DNA of 64,000 bases from Valencia hispanica (taxonomy: Eukaryota > Chordata > Actinopteri > Cyprinodontiformes > Valenciidae): assembly GCA_963556495.2 (NCBI GenBank), contig OY747716.1:47572318-47636317 (forward strand). Direction: 5' to 3'. Of the stretch, positions 21,949 through 32,119 are shown piece after piece. A program made the position numbers and the translations under genes. Every line of letters starts with the position of its first letter. The stretch's first letter is position 1. The notes under the pieces are model-generated. The model saw only the letters and a program-made list of their open reading frames with translations. It was not told the DNA's origin and did not search any database.

Positions 21949-22197
21949 TCACATACTCTCATACTCATGGTCCTCTTCAGGTAAAGGAACATATCTTCGC
22001 TGTGATGTGTGTCCACCCGATACTTCGGCTGATGCTTCGGGCCGTACGGCCGCTCTCCACGGTGGCTGGATCAACATGGGAGTCTTCTTCTTCACCGCGC
22101 GGCGGAGGTGCATGGCCAGTCCCTGGTTCTTCCTCTTGTAATTACGGATTAAATCGTCCAGGGTCTTAAAATATGCTTCCTGCAAACCTCCTGCAGT
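21949..22197 (-). CDS. sh2d1-like: SH2D1-family adapter (SAP/EAT-2 type), exon 3 (last)
   Basis: On the minus strand the acceptor CACCTCCACAG precedes codon ACT at 22197. The frame runs 82 codons to TGA at 21951-21949. It encodes the end of the SH2 domain: TAGGLQEAYFKTLDDLIRNY, then NQGLAMHLRRAV, matching the SAP/EAT-2 pattern (TA.G...F..L..LI...KPNQG...HL). In the full protein these are residues 70-151. The basic tail KKKTP leads to a C-terminal extension with Tyr138 (RRYVPLPEED) and Tyr148 (EYESM). SAP has Arg78, which contacts the Fyn SH3 domain; the equivalent here is Lys80. That and the tyrosine tail lean toward the EAT-2 (SH2D1B) side, which signals through tail tyrosines. A further short intron within the tail cannot be excluded. 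Confidence 0.8.
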   Translation of the reverse strand, partial: TAGGLQEAYFKTLDDLIRNYKRKNQGLAMHLRRAVKKKTPMLIQPPWRAAVRPEASAEVSGGHTSQRRYVPLPEEDHEYESM

Positions 22198-23099
22198 CTG
22201 TGGAGGTGACAAACAGAAACAAAGAGATGAAGAAACTGAAGGTGAAGCATTTCTGAAGTCATCTGAGACTATTGTAAATCTGCCATCAATAACCAAATAT
22301 TTTCTTTAACAGGTAATGTGCCAGATATATTCTCTTCATTTATGTGTTAATTTGTTTTATTGCAAAATGTTTAAAAAAAAAGTTTTAAAAATGCATGTTA
22401 AGTCACATATGAGCACAATCCAACATGAAAATACTGGGAAACCCTATAAGACAATTAAAAACACATTTAATCAGTAATTGTGAACAAACAATGGAAAAAA
22501 GGAATTATTCAACAATACTATATTTTTATTTTAAAAATGAAATTAGTGAAATAATTTAGAAATATATGAGGAAATAAAAAGTAGAATAAATGTAAACAAA
22601 ACATCAAACACATAACAGAAAACCAATCTATGTAAAAAGATCAAATAAAAATATTGACAAAAATGTAGAAAAAACTTTAAACTTTAAATGTGTAACAAAC
22701 AATAGTAAAAGAAGCAACGCAAAAAACATAAATGGCACTGGGAAAATATATAAAAGGGCCCTTCATGTAGAATTATTAAGAAGGAAAAATAGAATAAAGT
22801 AGAAAAACACAACAAAATAAAAAAAGCAATATAAAATGAAAATAAATAAAAAAACTGTTGGCCTTATGCAAAGAAAATGTATGTAACGTTACCTAAAAAC
22901 AACAAAAAGGAACTAGAGGCAAGAATGCTTTTATGGAAAATTATCCATGAACTATATTCTATCAATCAGAAAAACAAAAAAACAAACCCATCCTTTTTTC
23001 CACACATCTACCCCATTTACCCTTTAACTTTAAAGACGCCTAAAACATGTGGACAGCATTGCTTAAACACCGTCTGATAAACCCTTCTGTTTTTATTAG

Positions 23100-23193
23100 C
23101 TCACGTCACTCATCGTGTGGAGTGGAAAACGTCACCCTGGTGGCCTGCCACTACATCAGTGAGACCCGGTTGGAAGTTTCCTTTGCCGTGGGG
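23100..23193 (+). CDS. Candidate exon of an unidentified plus-strand gene
   Basis: A polypyrimidine-type acceptor (CTTCTGTTTTTATTAG) precedes 23100 and a consensus donor GTGAGT follows 23193. Between them one frame is open with a protein-like composition (CGVENVTLVACHYISETRLE then VSFAVG). It enters with one base and leaves in phase 0. It lies inside intron 2 of the SH2D1-like gene, on the other strand. I do not recognise the protein. It could belong with the candidate exons near 37.3 and 37.8 kb or be chance. Confidence 0.4.
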
Positions 23194-24287
23194 GTGAGTT
23201 TCCATCGGCGGGGGGGAATTTAGTTCTTTCTCCCTCAGTCCTGAAATGCTTTGACATCTTTCTGAAACCCAATATCTGACAGAATTTAAAGCCTTTTAAA
23301 CATTTCTGTGCTGAAAGCTCAGATCTCTGGAAAGAGAAACTCTGTTCAGCTTAAAGTAATTTAGCTCGAACTTCACATGCACAAAAACACTCAACAGGTT
23401 TCACAATCACTCTATTTAGGAACAGAAATTAGTCCAAAACGGAAAAGAATGTGGGTGAGTTGCTGCTCATCAAATGAATTAATTCAAAGATCATAATCAG
23501 TGTGAGCAAATCTATAAGATTGTTGTTGTTTTTTTTGCATTTAGCTGCTGTGCAAGACCAGAGCAACGTCTCAAGAGAAGACGCTGCTTCTGAGTAATGA
23601 GGCCATTTTTAAACTATTTAAAGTCCATCATCCAACAGGGACAAATAGTTATAAACAAGTATAAAACGTGCCCTCACATTCAACCCAAGGTGAGAGCGTG
23701 CAGCTCAGAGAAATTACAAAAAAAAAACAGAAGCTCCATGTCAGACTGTATAGGCCTCAGTTAGCAGGTTAAAGAGAAAAAATAAAGTAGCTAAACCCAG
23801 AGGTCTTCAAAAGCAGCATCTCAGTGAAGCATGCTGAAGATGATAGAGGCAGAACTCTGTAGAGTTAATGATGAATCAGCAGCATGATTTCCTCCTCTTC
23901 ACAAGGCTACAGAATGAGGCTGAATGACCATAACATCTAAACAAATAAAGCCGACAAAGTTAACTGTAGTAGTACAGATGGTCTGTAGAGGATAGTGATA
24001 GTAAAACTTTCACTGCACCCAACATTAAATTTAGGTCGACAGGGATCAAACCAGTCTCCTATTTTAAAGCCTTAAAAACACTCGAAACCTTTTTTTTCTC
24101 TAAATGGCATCAGAATTTGAACCATAGACGGTTGACAGCATTTCTAATACTCTAAATAGGCAACATAGAAAGAAGCTCGTTTAAAAAAGAGATACCCTGT
24201 GAACGCATTAGGACAGAATTTATTTTAAAGGGGGGCTATTATGCAAAATGGACTTTCTGAAGCTTGATATCCTGAGAACCTGTCTTT
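23194..24287. other. Intronic non-coding stretch
   Basis: No coding frame or complete element. From about 24225 the sequence TTTAAAGGGGGGCTATTATG looks like the end of a DNA-transposon relic into which the element at 24288-24871 inserted. Confidence 0.4.
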
Positions 24288-24871
24288 TATGGGTTCAATA
24301 TCATGCCACAGACGATTTGTGCCTGCAACAAGATTTTGTAAAAGCAATGCTCCGATGATAAGTTATTACTCCGCAAAAGCCGAATCTGTGAATACTTTTC
24401 TAACTTTTCGGAGCTTCTTATTTTCCCCCCAAAAGATGTCGTCATCTGTCATTGGCTGTTTGGCTCGCCAGTATGCAGTCTTCTGGTTGGCCGTTAGTGG
24501 CACAAATTTGACTGGCCTTCAATCCGTATAAACGTTTTGTGGTTGTAGGTTTTTGTTTTGCGACCTCGTAGGTGCAGTGTTGCACACGAGCCCGAGATGT
24601 CTCACTCATACAGATTTTTTGTATGGCGAAACGTTTACGGGTACAAATTTAATTTGCACACACAGAAAAAAAAACACAACTACGAAACTGATCTACATGT
24701 GTGCAAATAATATTTCTGCAGACAAAGGTTTCTTGCAGAGCCACAAAATGTTTCTGCGGGTTCAGTTTTGTTTTGCAAGCACGACTTGTTTTATACAACT
24801 ACAAAACATCTTTTCACATGCAAAATCTTTTTGCACGCACAAATCGTCTGTGGCATGATTTTGAACCCATA
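24288..24871. mobile_element. MITE with about 52-bp terminal inverted repeats
   Basis: The left end TATGGGTTCAATATCATGCC (continuing ACAGACGATTTGTGCCTGCA) matches the reverse complement of the right end ending at 24871 (TATGGGTTCAAAATCATGCC, ACAGACGATTTGTGCGTGCA) over about 52 bp with four differences. GTCTTT sits directly outside both ends (24282-24287 and 24872-24877), a probable target duplication. No transposase; open frames inside are incidental. Confidence 0.75.
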
Positions 24872-25039
24872 GTCTTTCCCTCATTAAAAACATACCTGAA
24901 GTGTTGCTCTGTCCCATTCACTCATGTTAGAGTAATCTTTGAGTCTCTGCTGGTAGTTCTCGGGGTTGCTGAAACGCCTGCTCCCACCTATCCCCGCCTT
25001 TTCCACCTATCTCCTCCTCCGACCTTACGTACTCAGTAC

Positions 25040-25490
25040 TCAATATTTAGCTTCAAAGTAAATATTTAGCAAGCAAGCTAAATATGTTGTTTAAAAACTA
25101 AATATTTTCTAAGTAAATATTTAGCTAGGAAGCTAAACATTTAGCTAAACTAAAAATTTAGTTTGGAGCTAAATATTTAGCTGGCAAGCTAAGCTTACTA
25201 ACTTAATATTTGGTTTATACTTAGTTTATATTTAGCTAGCAAGCAAAACGTTTGGCTAAACTAAATATTTAGTTTGGAGCTAAATATTTAGCTAGCAAAC
25301 TAAATATTTAGCTCACAAGGTAAATAGCTAGCAAGCTAAATATGTTGTTTTAAAACTAAATATATTCTAAGTAAATATTTAGCTGGCAAGCTAAACGTTC
25401 GGCTAAACTAAATATTTAGTTTGGAGCTAAATATTTAGCTAGTAAGCTAAGCCTGTTACCTAAATACCTAGTTAGCTAAATATTTGGCAC
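25040..25490. repeat. Tandem, self-complementary CTAAATATTTAG-type repeat
   Basis: Many imperfect copies of AGCTAAATATTTAGCTAGCA and CTAAATATTTAGTTTGGAGC follow each other. The core TAAATATTTA is a perfect palindrome and the flanking AGCTAGCAAGCT is near-palindromic, so the tract can fold on itself at many registers. No fixed unit length; units vary from about 30 to 80 bp. Confidence 0.8.
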
Positions 25491-25776
25491 GTAAATGAAG
25501 TTTTTATTTAATTTAATATTTAGTTATAGGCTAAACTGTGACTTGTATGAATGAGTGAATTAGTGACACTGTGAAAATATTACTCTCTTTTTTGTCTTGA
25601 CAAGCTAGCTCAAATGATCACTGTTCATGTTTTAGTGTGTAATTTTGCAAACTGCACCCCATACTTTATAACCAGGAAGCAACAAAATGTTTAGTTCTAT
25701 GTTAGTTTAACCACATATGAGTCTCTGAAGGACAAGAATGGAATGTGTCTTTGAGATAAGATCAAAGAACTGCCAC

Positions 25777-26161
25777 CAGTGGTGGCTTAAATGTGGGCAG
25801 TGTTGCTTACCACCCAGGGCAGGACAGCCTGGGGGGGCAATTACAAGCACTAAACGAAAGTTATCTTGCATCTCTTGTGTTGATACAATCAAAACCCTGT
25901 AAGAAAATATCGCTGTACATTGCATCTGGCTAAGGAAGCTGAAAGTGACATCTGACTCACAGCGTATCTAAATTTAACAGATCGACATTGCATTCAATTT
26001 ACTCTCAGTTCAAAACCAAATATATACCTAAATATGGTTATCCCACATCAAGGTGAGGTTATAAAAAATAGTCATAATAAAATTAAGCAATAATCATAAA
26101 TGCGTGATGTGGGGCAGAAGGTCGGTTCCCAGGGCACCATTTCATTTAAGGACCGCCCCTG
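25777..26161. mobile_element. hAT-like MITE next to SH2D1-like exon 2
   Basis: The left end CAGTGGTGGCTTAAATG and the reverse complement of the right end CAGGGGCGGTCCTTAAATG share a CAG.GG.GG..TTAAATG pattern. The body is AT-rich and non-coding. Flanking 8-mers (ACTGCCAC / ACAGCAGC) match at only five positions, so the duplication is decayed or the ends are slightly off. It stops 54 bp short of exon 2 at 26215. Confidence 0.5.
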
Positions 26162-26214
26162 ACAGCAGCTTGTTAATCAAAGAGACACAAGATATTGAAA
26201 ATTTAACATTTTAC

Positions 26215-26278
26215 CAGAAGGGTGTAGTGTCCGTTGTGCCCCTGAAGGATCCTGTAGGTATAAACCACCTTCTGTTTG
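26215..26278 (-). CDS. sh2d1-like: SH2D1-family adapter, exon 2 (64 bp)
   Basis: Too short for an ordinary ORF search. On the minus strand TTATCTTTGCAG precedes 26278 and GTAAAA follows 26215. The first base completes the split codon from exon 1 (TA + C, Tyr48). The remaining 63 bases encode residues 49-69, starting KQKVVYTYRILQ and ending HYTLL in phase 0, which fits exon 3. The VYTYRI core is the central beta strand of SAP/EAT-2 SH2 domains. The 64-bp length equals, as I recall it, that of the matching exon in mammalian SH2D1A. Phase agreement on both sides makes this a confident call. Confidence 0.85.
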
Positions 26279-27490
26279 CTGCAAAGATAAAACAAGACAT
26301 CTGTTAGTGAGGAATTAATACAGATAACTGACAACTTTGTGGTTCAGCAATGACTCTGGGGGGATTTCTAATGTATAAATGTTAAAGATCAGAGTCATGC
26401 ATCATGTTTTATGATCCTCCCTGCAGACCTGATTGTTCGTTGCAGTTTGGCCTGCTTTGGTTGTCTACAGTAGATGAGCCAAACCACACATAATGGCTGT
26501 GCAGGAGACGAGGTGCAGGTTGTTCTTCTTTGGTTGCTGCAGGAAGTCTAGTCTCTGCTGGACCTTCTCATGTGTGAGAACCGTCCCAGGTCCCCAGAAA
26601 CAGCGGGTCCTACAGGAACCGGACGTGATCCACAGCAGACACAGTGTTGTTGAGGACCTGGGTGGTCCAAGTGGTGCAGAATTACTGTAGTTTTTTTTTT
26701 TTTCATCATCTGCCTGTAAAACGCTTTTTATTTATTTATCTTGAGACGGTTTCTGCACGATCGTTGTGGCATTAGATGCATTTTACATTTCCTATGAACA
26801 AACCCTCTTGTGAGCACTTCTTGGAACAATCTGACTGCAGAACTGCAACCACAACCAAACCTCAACCGAACCTCATCAATGTCTGGAGCGCTGTGATGAA
26901 CAGCTCAGGTTTCTATAAATAAAAAAACAAAACAAAGAATGTCTTCTCTGATGGCAGACAACCATGTGAAGCAACCTCACTTCACATAACTCAACCGCTC
27001 TCACCTGTTGAGTTTTCGCTTCCAGAAAGAGTTGTATTTTTACACCGTTTGATATTTACTTATTTGTTTATGGGGAGAAAAAAAAACAGAAAATGTAACC
27101 ATTTATTAAAGAGTATATGAGGAGGAATATTACATCTGATTACAGGCAATCTCTACTATTAAAGGAAAATAAAAATAAAGCAAACCTAAATAATTAATAA
27201 AACAAAATAAACATGAGTGACTGTAGACTACACTATCTGTTTAACTCCCAGATGTGACCAGGAAGGTTGTTTTATTAGCAGGAGGCGAGTTGAAGGACCG
27301 CCAGAGTAAACCAGATTTTAATCATTCCCCTGCTCTGTCCCATTTGACTCCATTTCATTCATTTTATCTTTCTACATCGCTTGTTTTTGTTGTTCTGACT
27401 GTATTTGCATGGTATACATCAGCAACTTTATAATTCTTTTTACATATATGTATTTTTAAACATGAGCTGTTTTGAAGATTAAATTAAACT
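26279..27490. other. Intronic non-coding stretch
   Basis: AT-rich with A/T homopolymers (26691-26703, 27077-27087). The frame at 26493-26690 has no splice signals or known domain. A TTTTATTAGCAGGAGGCGAG string at 27271 resembles the insert at about 20242 but is too short to define a family. Confidence 0.4.
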
Positions 27491-27970
27491 AAAGTGGACC
27501 AATTATGCCTCTTTTAAAACAACTTATAGTAGATCTATGGTCTGTACAAAACATGTTGATGTAGTTCTTTGTACGAAATCTCTCTCACATAAAGCGATAT
27601 CTCCACCTCAGTTCTTGACCTTTTCAGTTCCTTTCAGAATGAGCCGTTTAGAGGGCTCTGTCAATTTTATGCAAACTAGCGGTTGCAGACCACATCTTAT
27701 TACTAAGCTGCGGGTTTTGCCACACATGGATGGCATGGAAATTGTGGGGGCGGGGTCGGACAGGTGAGGGGCGGTTATATGCAAATTTTCGCTTATTGTG
27801 ACGACTTGTAGAAGCACCAGATTTCTGACAGCAAAAAAATTTGCACAAAAAAAAGAAAAATGGATGGAGGGTTTTTATTCATGCTTGGAGTGCTTATAAA
27901 GTCAGCAGAAACCCAAACGGCAACAGAAAATGAAAGAAAAACAGTTACATTTGCATGATATGTCCTCTTT
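27491..27970. mobile_element. Probable non-autonomous DNA transposon (MITE)
   Basis: The left end AAAGTGGACCAATTATGC and the reverse complement of the right end AAAGAGGACATATCATGC match at 14 of 18 positions. The interior has typical fish-MITE sequence (GGGGGCGGGGTCGGACAGG) and no convincing gene. Confidence 0.5.
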
Positions 27971-28610
27971 AAGGTTAAATTTGAGTTGAGGATCTGCCAG
28001 CTTTCTACTTCAAGGGGGGAAAGAACTTGTTGGGTCTGCTGGATGGCGTCGCTGTGGTCAGGCTACAGAGGTCAACCTCAGACAGGACTGGTGGCTCTGG
28101 TCTAGATTTTGGACATCTATAACCACCATGGGCGGATCTACTGGGGTGGCAGAGGGTGCCACCCTAAAAAGAAAAGATTTGCCACCCCAGCCTGCAGTTA
28201 TGAATTTAAGAAATAGTTATGTAAAATTGGCATGAAAATCGCCACATTATATATTTTTATTGGTGAACCTTTAAAGCTGCTCTGCGGAGTTTGCTGAGAG
28301 TGCTGCAGAGAGCGCACCATGTGGCCGTTAGACGAACTGCAGTCAGCAAAATGCGCAGTCCCGTGACGTTCAGGCGCGTTCTTGTCGGTCCGAGCTCTAC
28401 GACGGACGGAGGCCATGTTCGCTCTTTTTGTAGCGCAGGACAAAATTCTTCTTCTTTGACTTACGTTGAGTTTGTGTGGGTATGTAGGCTGGCTAGCATA
28501 GCTTATCTAGCGGCTCCGCCTCCTCGTGAACAAGCATATGTGGGTACGCACATGCGTCGTTATGCCACGACACGCACTCTCACAAGCGCAACCTGAGTTT
28601 GTACCATTTA
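27971..28610. other. Intronic stretch with repeat remnants
   Basis: GGGCGGATCTACTGGGGTGG (28131) and GGTGCCACCC resemble one end of an element whose opposite-type end (GCCACCCC...GATCCGCCACTG) is seen at 32130-32200. 28270-28600 is unusually CpG-rich (CGTTCAGGCGCGTTC, GGTCCGAGCTCTACGACGGACG) and may be part of another DNA transposon. No gene recognised. Confidence 0.35.
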
Positions 28611-29735
28611 CCAACCGTTGCACTGTGGTAGAACCACAGTGCTGGTTCTTTTGGACCTCAGTGCATTATTTGACACTGTTGCTCATGATATATTATTGGA
28701 ACGACGGGAGAGCTGGGTCGGACTCTCTGGTACACTACTTGGCTGGTTGTTACCTAAAGAACAGGGACTTCTTTGTTTCAATTGGAAATTTTTTCATCAG
28801 AACGAACAGAAATCACATGTGGGGTGCCCCAGGGCTCCATCCTGGGGCCCCTCTTATTTAATATCTACATGTTCCCACTAGGCAAGATTATAACAACCAA
28901 TAAGATTAGCTTCCATAACTATGCAGATGATACTCAGCTCTACATTACGATATCACCAGGTGACTTTGAACCCATCCAAACCCTAGGTAAATGCATCGAG
29001 CAAATCAATGGATGGATGTTTCATTTCTAGGATTAAAGGACTGATGTCGTAACAGGACCTAGAAAAACTCATCCATGCGTTTATCTTTAGTCGGATTGAT
29101 TACTGCAACAGCGTCTTCACAGGTCTGCCTAAAAAGTAAATCAGACAGCTGCAGCTGATCCAGAACGCTGCTGCTCGTGTTCCTCACTAGAACCAGGAAA
29201 GTTGAGCACATCACCCCAGTTCTAAAGTCCTTACACTGGCTCCCTGTAGCTCAGAGAATAGACTTCTAAATACTCCTACTAGTTTATAAATCATTGAATG
29301 GCTTAGCACCAAAGTATGTTGAAGACCTGCAGTTACTATACCAAACCCCCCAACCCCCCCCTCCACCCCACCCACCAGACCACTCAGGTCCTCTATTTCC
29401 AGTCTACTCAACATCACTAGAATCAGAACCAAACATGGAGAAGCAGCTTTCAGTTTCTATGCTCCTCTAATCTGGAACAAACTTCCAGACAACTGCAAAG
29501 CTGCTGAAACACTGAGTTCTTTTAAATCACAACTAAAAATGTATCTGTTTAGTGCTGCAGTAATGTTTTGATGTATCATGTTATATGTGTGCTACTTGTT
29601 TTAATGCTGTTTTTACTTTATATGCTTTGTCTGTGTTTTACTGATATTTTTATTTTACCACTTAATCAAGTAAAGCACCTTGAATCACCTTGCTGTTGAA
29701 AGTGTGCTATACAAATAAAATTGTGTTGTCTTGCA
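28611..29735 (+). mobile_element. L2-type LINE, 5'-truncated, RT to 3' end
   Basis: Decayed RT with LVLLDLSALFDTVAHDILLE (28627 on), then in another frame [20 protein letters not shown] and the catalytic box [10 protein letters not shown] (28800-28945). C-terminal parts follow (IRQLQLIQNAAARV region near 29150; SFYAPLIWNKLPDNC near 29450). The UTR ends GTAAAGCACCTTGAATCACC and GTGCTATACAAATAAAATTG. Frames are broken repeatedly. It shares long stretches with 50.0-51.2 kb. Confidence 0.8.
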
Positions 29736-29779
29736 ACAAGAATTAGATTCAATCTTATCGTCAGGACATGAAAAAACTG

Positions 29780-30430
29780 ACATGAACATGAACACAGTTA
29801 TACCCCCCTTCCCCCCAATCCGTGTGCCTACACACTCAGGAGCAACATTAAAAGGACATTAAAATAGACAATAAGATGGACAGTGGGCCGAGTACAGATG
29901 AGCCAGGTGAGGTAAGGAAACGGCATCCAGGGAGCCATCTGCATCGGCAGCAGCGAATCAACAGCAGCAGCCGAGGCACTGACCCAGGGTGTCCAGAGGA
30001 GAGGAGGCCGAGACCTCCACCTCCACCAAAGCTCCACCTGGAGAGCACCCAGGCAGCCACAGCTGACCACCGCTCCCGACGCAGAGGGCTACCACAGGGG
30101 AAACACTGGAACAATGCGTCTATTTATTAATTATCTGTGTAAAACAACAGGATCACATGTTAAGATATGCAAATAAATGGATTGGTAGATAGGTAGATAA
30201 ATTAATTATTTAATAAATGTATAAAATAAAATTAATGGGATGAATACAAGACCAAGTAGTAAAAAACTGATCGATAAAAGCAAGCAAATAGGCAGGCAGT
30301 AAATAAAAATCAATTAAATAAAAGCTCGGCTAAAAAGGTGATTCTTCAGCCTACTTTTAAAACATTAACTTTCTCTGCGGTCCTCCGGCAGCTTGTTCCA
30401 GAGGTGAGCACCATAATACAGACTGTATAC
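29780..30430 (-). mobile_element. L2-type LINE (second subfamily), C-terminus and 3' UTR
   Basis: Minus strand: 30425-30310 reads YYGAHLWNKLPEDRRES and, after a break, FKSRLKNHLFSRAF. The GC-rich UTR at 30115-29870 matches, in reverse complement, the UTR of the plus-strand copy at 39530-39730. The UTR is the source of misleading open frames on both strands. Confidence 0.7.
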
Positions 30431-30667
30431 ACACATATATACAGTGGGGGAAATAATTATTTGACCCCTCGTTGATTTTGTAAGTTTGTCCAATGACAAA
30501 GAAAGGAAAAGTCTCAGAACAGTATCACTTAAATGGTAGGTTCTCTGTAACAGTGACAGACAGCACATCAAAAGGATAATTGAAAAAATAACTTTAAATT
30601 AAAGATAGAAAATGATTTGCATTTCATTGAGTGGAATAAGTATTTGAACCCTCTATCAAAAAAAGAC

Positions 30668-31597
30668 TTAATACTTAGTGGCAAAACCCTTGTTTGTAAG
30701 CACGGAGGTCAAACGTCTCTTGTAATTGATGACCAAGTTTGCGCACATTTTAGGAGGAATTTTGGTCCACTCCTCTTTGCAGATCATCTCTAAATCACTC
30801 TGTCTCTGTGCAACTTTCAGCTTCCTCCATAGGTTTTCTATTGGATTAAGGTCCGGAGAGTGACTAGGCCACTCCATGTCCTTAATGTGCTTCTTCTTGA
30901 GCCACTCCTTTGTTGCCTTTGCTGTATGTGTTGGGTCATTGTCGTGCTGGAACACCCATCCACGACCCATTTTCAGTTTCCTGGCAGAAGGAAGGAGGTT
31001 TTCGCTCAGGATTTTACGATACATGGCTCTGTCCATTTTCCCGTTGATGTGGTGAAGTTGTGCTGTGCCCATAGCAGAAAAATACCCCCAAAGAAAAATG
31101 TTTCCAGCTCCATGCTTGACGGTGTTTTGGGGGTCATAGACAGCATTTTTCTTCCACCAAACACGGCGAGTTGAGTTGATGCCAAAGAGTTCAATTTTGG
31201 TCTCATTTGACCACAGCACTTTCTCCCAGTCACTCTCTGAATCATTCAGGTGTTCATTGGCAAACTTCAGACGGGCCTGCACATGTGCCTTCTGGAGCAG
31301 GGGGACCTTTCTGTGGTCCTAGCTACTTTGAGGTCATTAACTAACGCCTCCCGTGTAGTTCTAGGATGATTTCTCACCTTTATTAGAATCATTGACACCC
31401 CATGAGGTGAGATGTTGCGTGGCGCCCTATACCGAGGTCGATTGATGGTCATTTTTTGCTCCTTCCTTTTTTGAACAATTGCACCAACAGTTGTCCCCTT
31501 TTCTCTTCTTGCTATTGGTTTGGTAGCCCATTCCAGCATTGTGCAGGTCTACAATTTTTTCTCTGACATCCTTGGACAGCTCTTTGGTCTTTCCCAT
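30668..31597 (-). pseudogene. Tc1-like DD34E transposase with frameshifts and Asp-to-Asn at the first catalytic site
   Basis: The start is at ATG 31597-31595 ([20 protein letters not shown]). The N-terminal helix-turn-helix part is broken by frame changes (31267-31539 in another frame). The catalytic half, 31282-30668, is open. The first acid site reads [16 protein letters not shown], with Asn (codon AAT) where these transposases have Asp. The second is [16 protein letters not shown] and the third [15 protein letters not shown]. It ends GFATKY and stop. The Asn substitution alone should abolish catalysis. Confidence 0.88.
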
Positions 31598-31618
31598 GTT
31601 GGAGAGTTTGGAGTCTGC

Positions 31619-31744
<126 letters not shown>

Positions 31745-32070
31745 CTGTGGACAGGTGTCTTTTATACAGGTGACTAGTGAAGACAGATGTCTATAATGAG
31801 GGTGACTAATTGAGTAGGAGTGTCTAACAACTCTGTGGGAGCCAGAACTCTTAATAGTTGGTAGGGGTTCAAATACTTATTTCGCTCAATGAAATGCAAA
31901 TCGGTTTTTATCTTTTATTTAAAGTTATTTTTTTCAATTATCCTTTTGATGTGCTGTCTGTCACTGTTACAGAGAACCTACCATTTAAGTGATACTGTTC
32001 TGAGACTTTTCATTTCTTTGTCATTGGACAAACTTACAAAATCAGTGAGGGGTCAAATAATTATTTCCCC

Positions 32071-32075
<5 letters not shown>

Positions 32076-32113
<38 letters not shown>
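32076..32113. repeat. (TA)n microsatellite
   Basis: TA dinucleotides immediately outside the Tc1-like element's right end, consistent with insertion into a TA-rich target. Confidence 0.95.

Positions 32114-32119
<6 letters not shown>

Larger units (their letters stand above)
22198..26214 (-). other. Intron 2 of the SH2D1-like gene
   Basis: 4017 bp between GTAAAA (donor below exon 2) and CCACAG (acceptor of exon 3). It holds A-rich sequence (22300-22880), a candidate exon of another gene on the opposite strand (23100-23193), a fold-back element (24288-24871), a CTAAATATTTAG-type repeat (25040-25490) and a hAT-like MITE (25777-26161). Confidence 0.7.

Noticed and set aside
29828..30130. Overlapping open frames on both strands with Pro/Arg/Trp-rich translations
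   Set aside because: They lie in the GC-rich 3' UTR of an L2-type LINE, also present in the opposite orientation at 39.5-39.7 kb.
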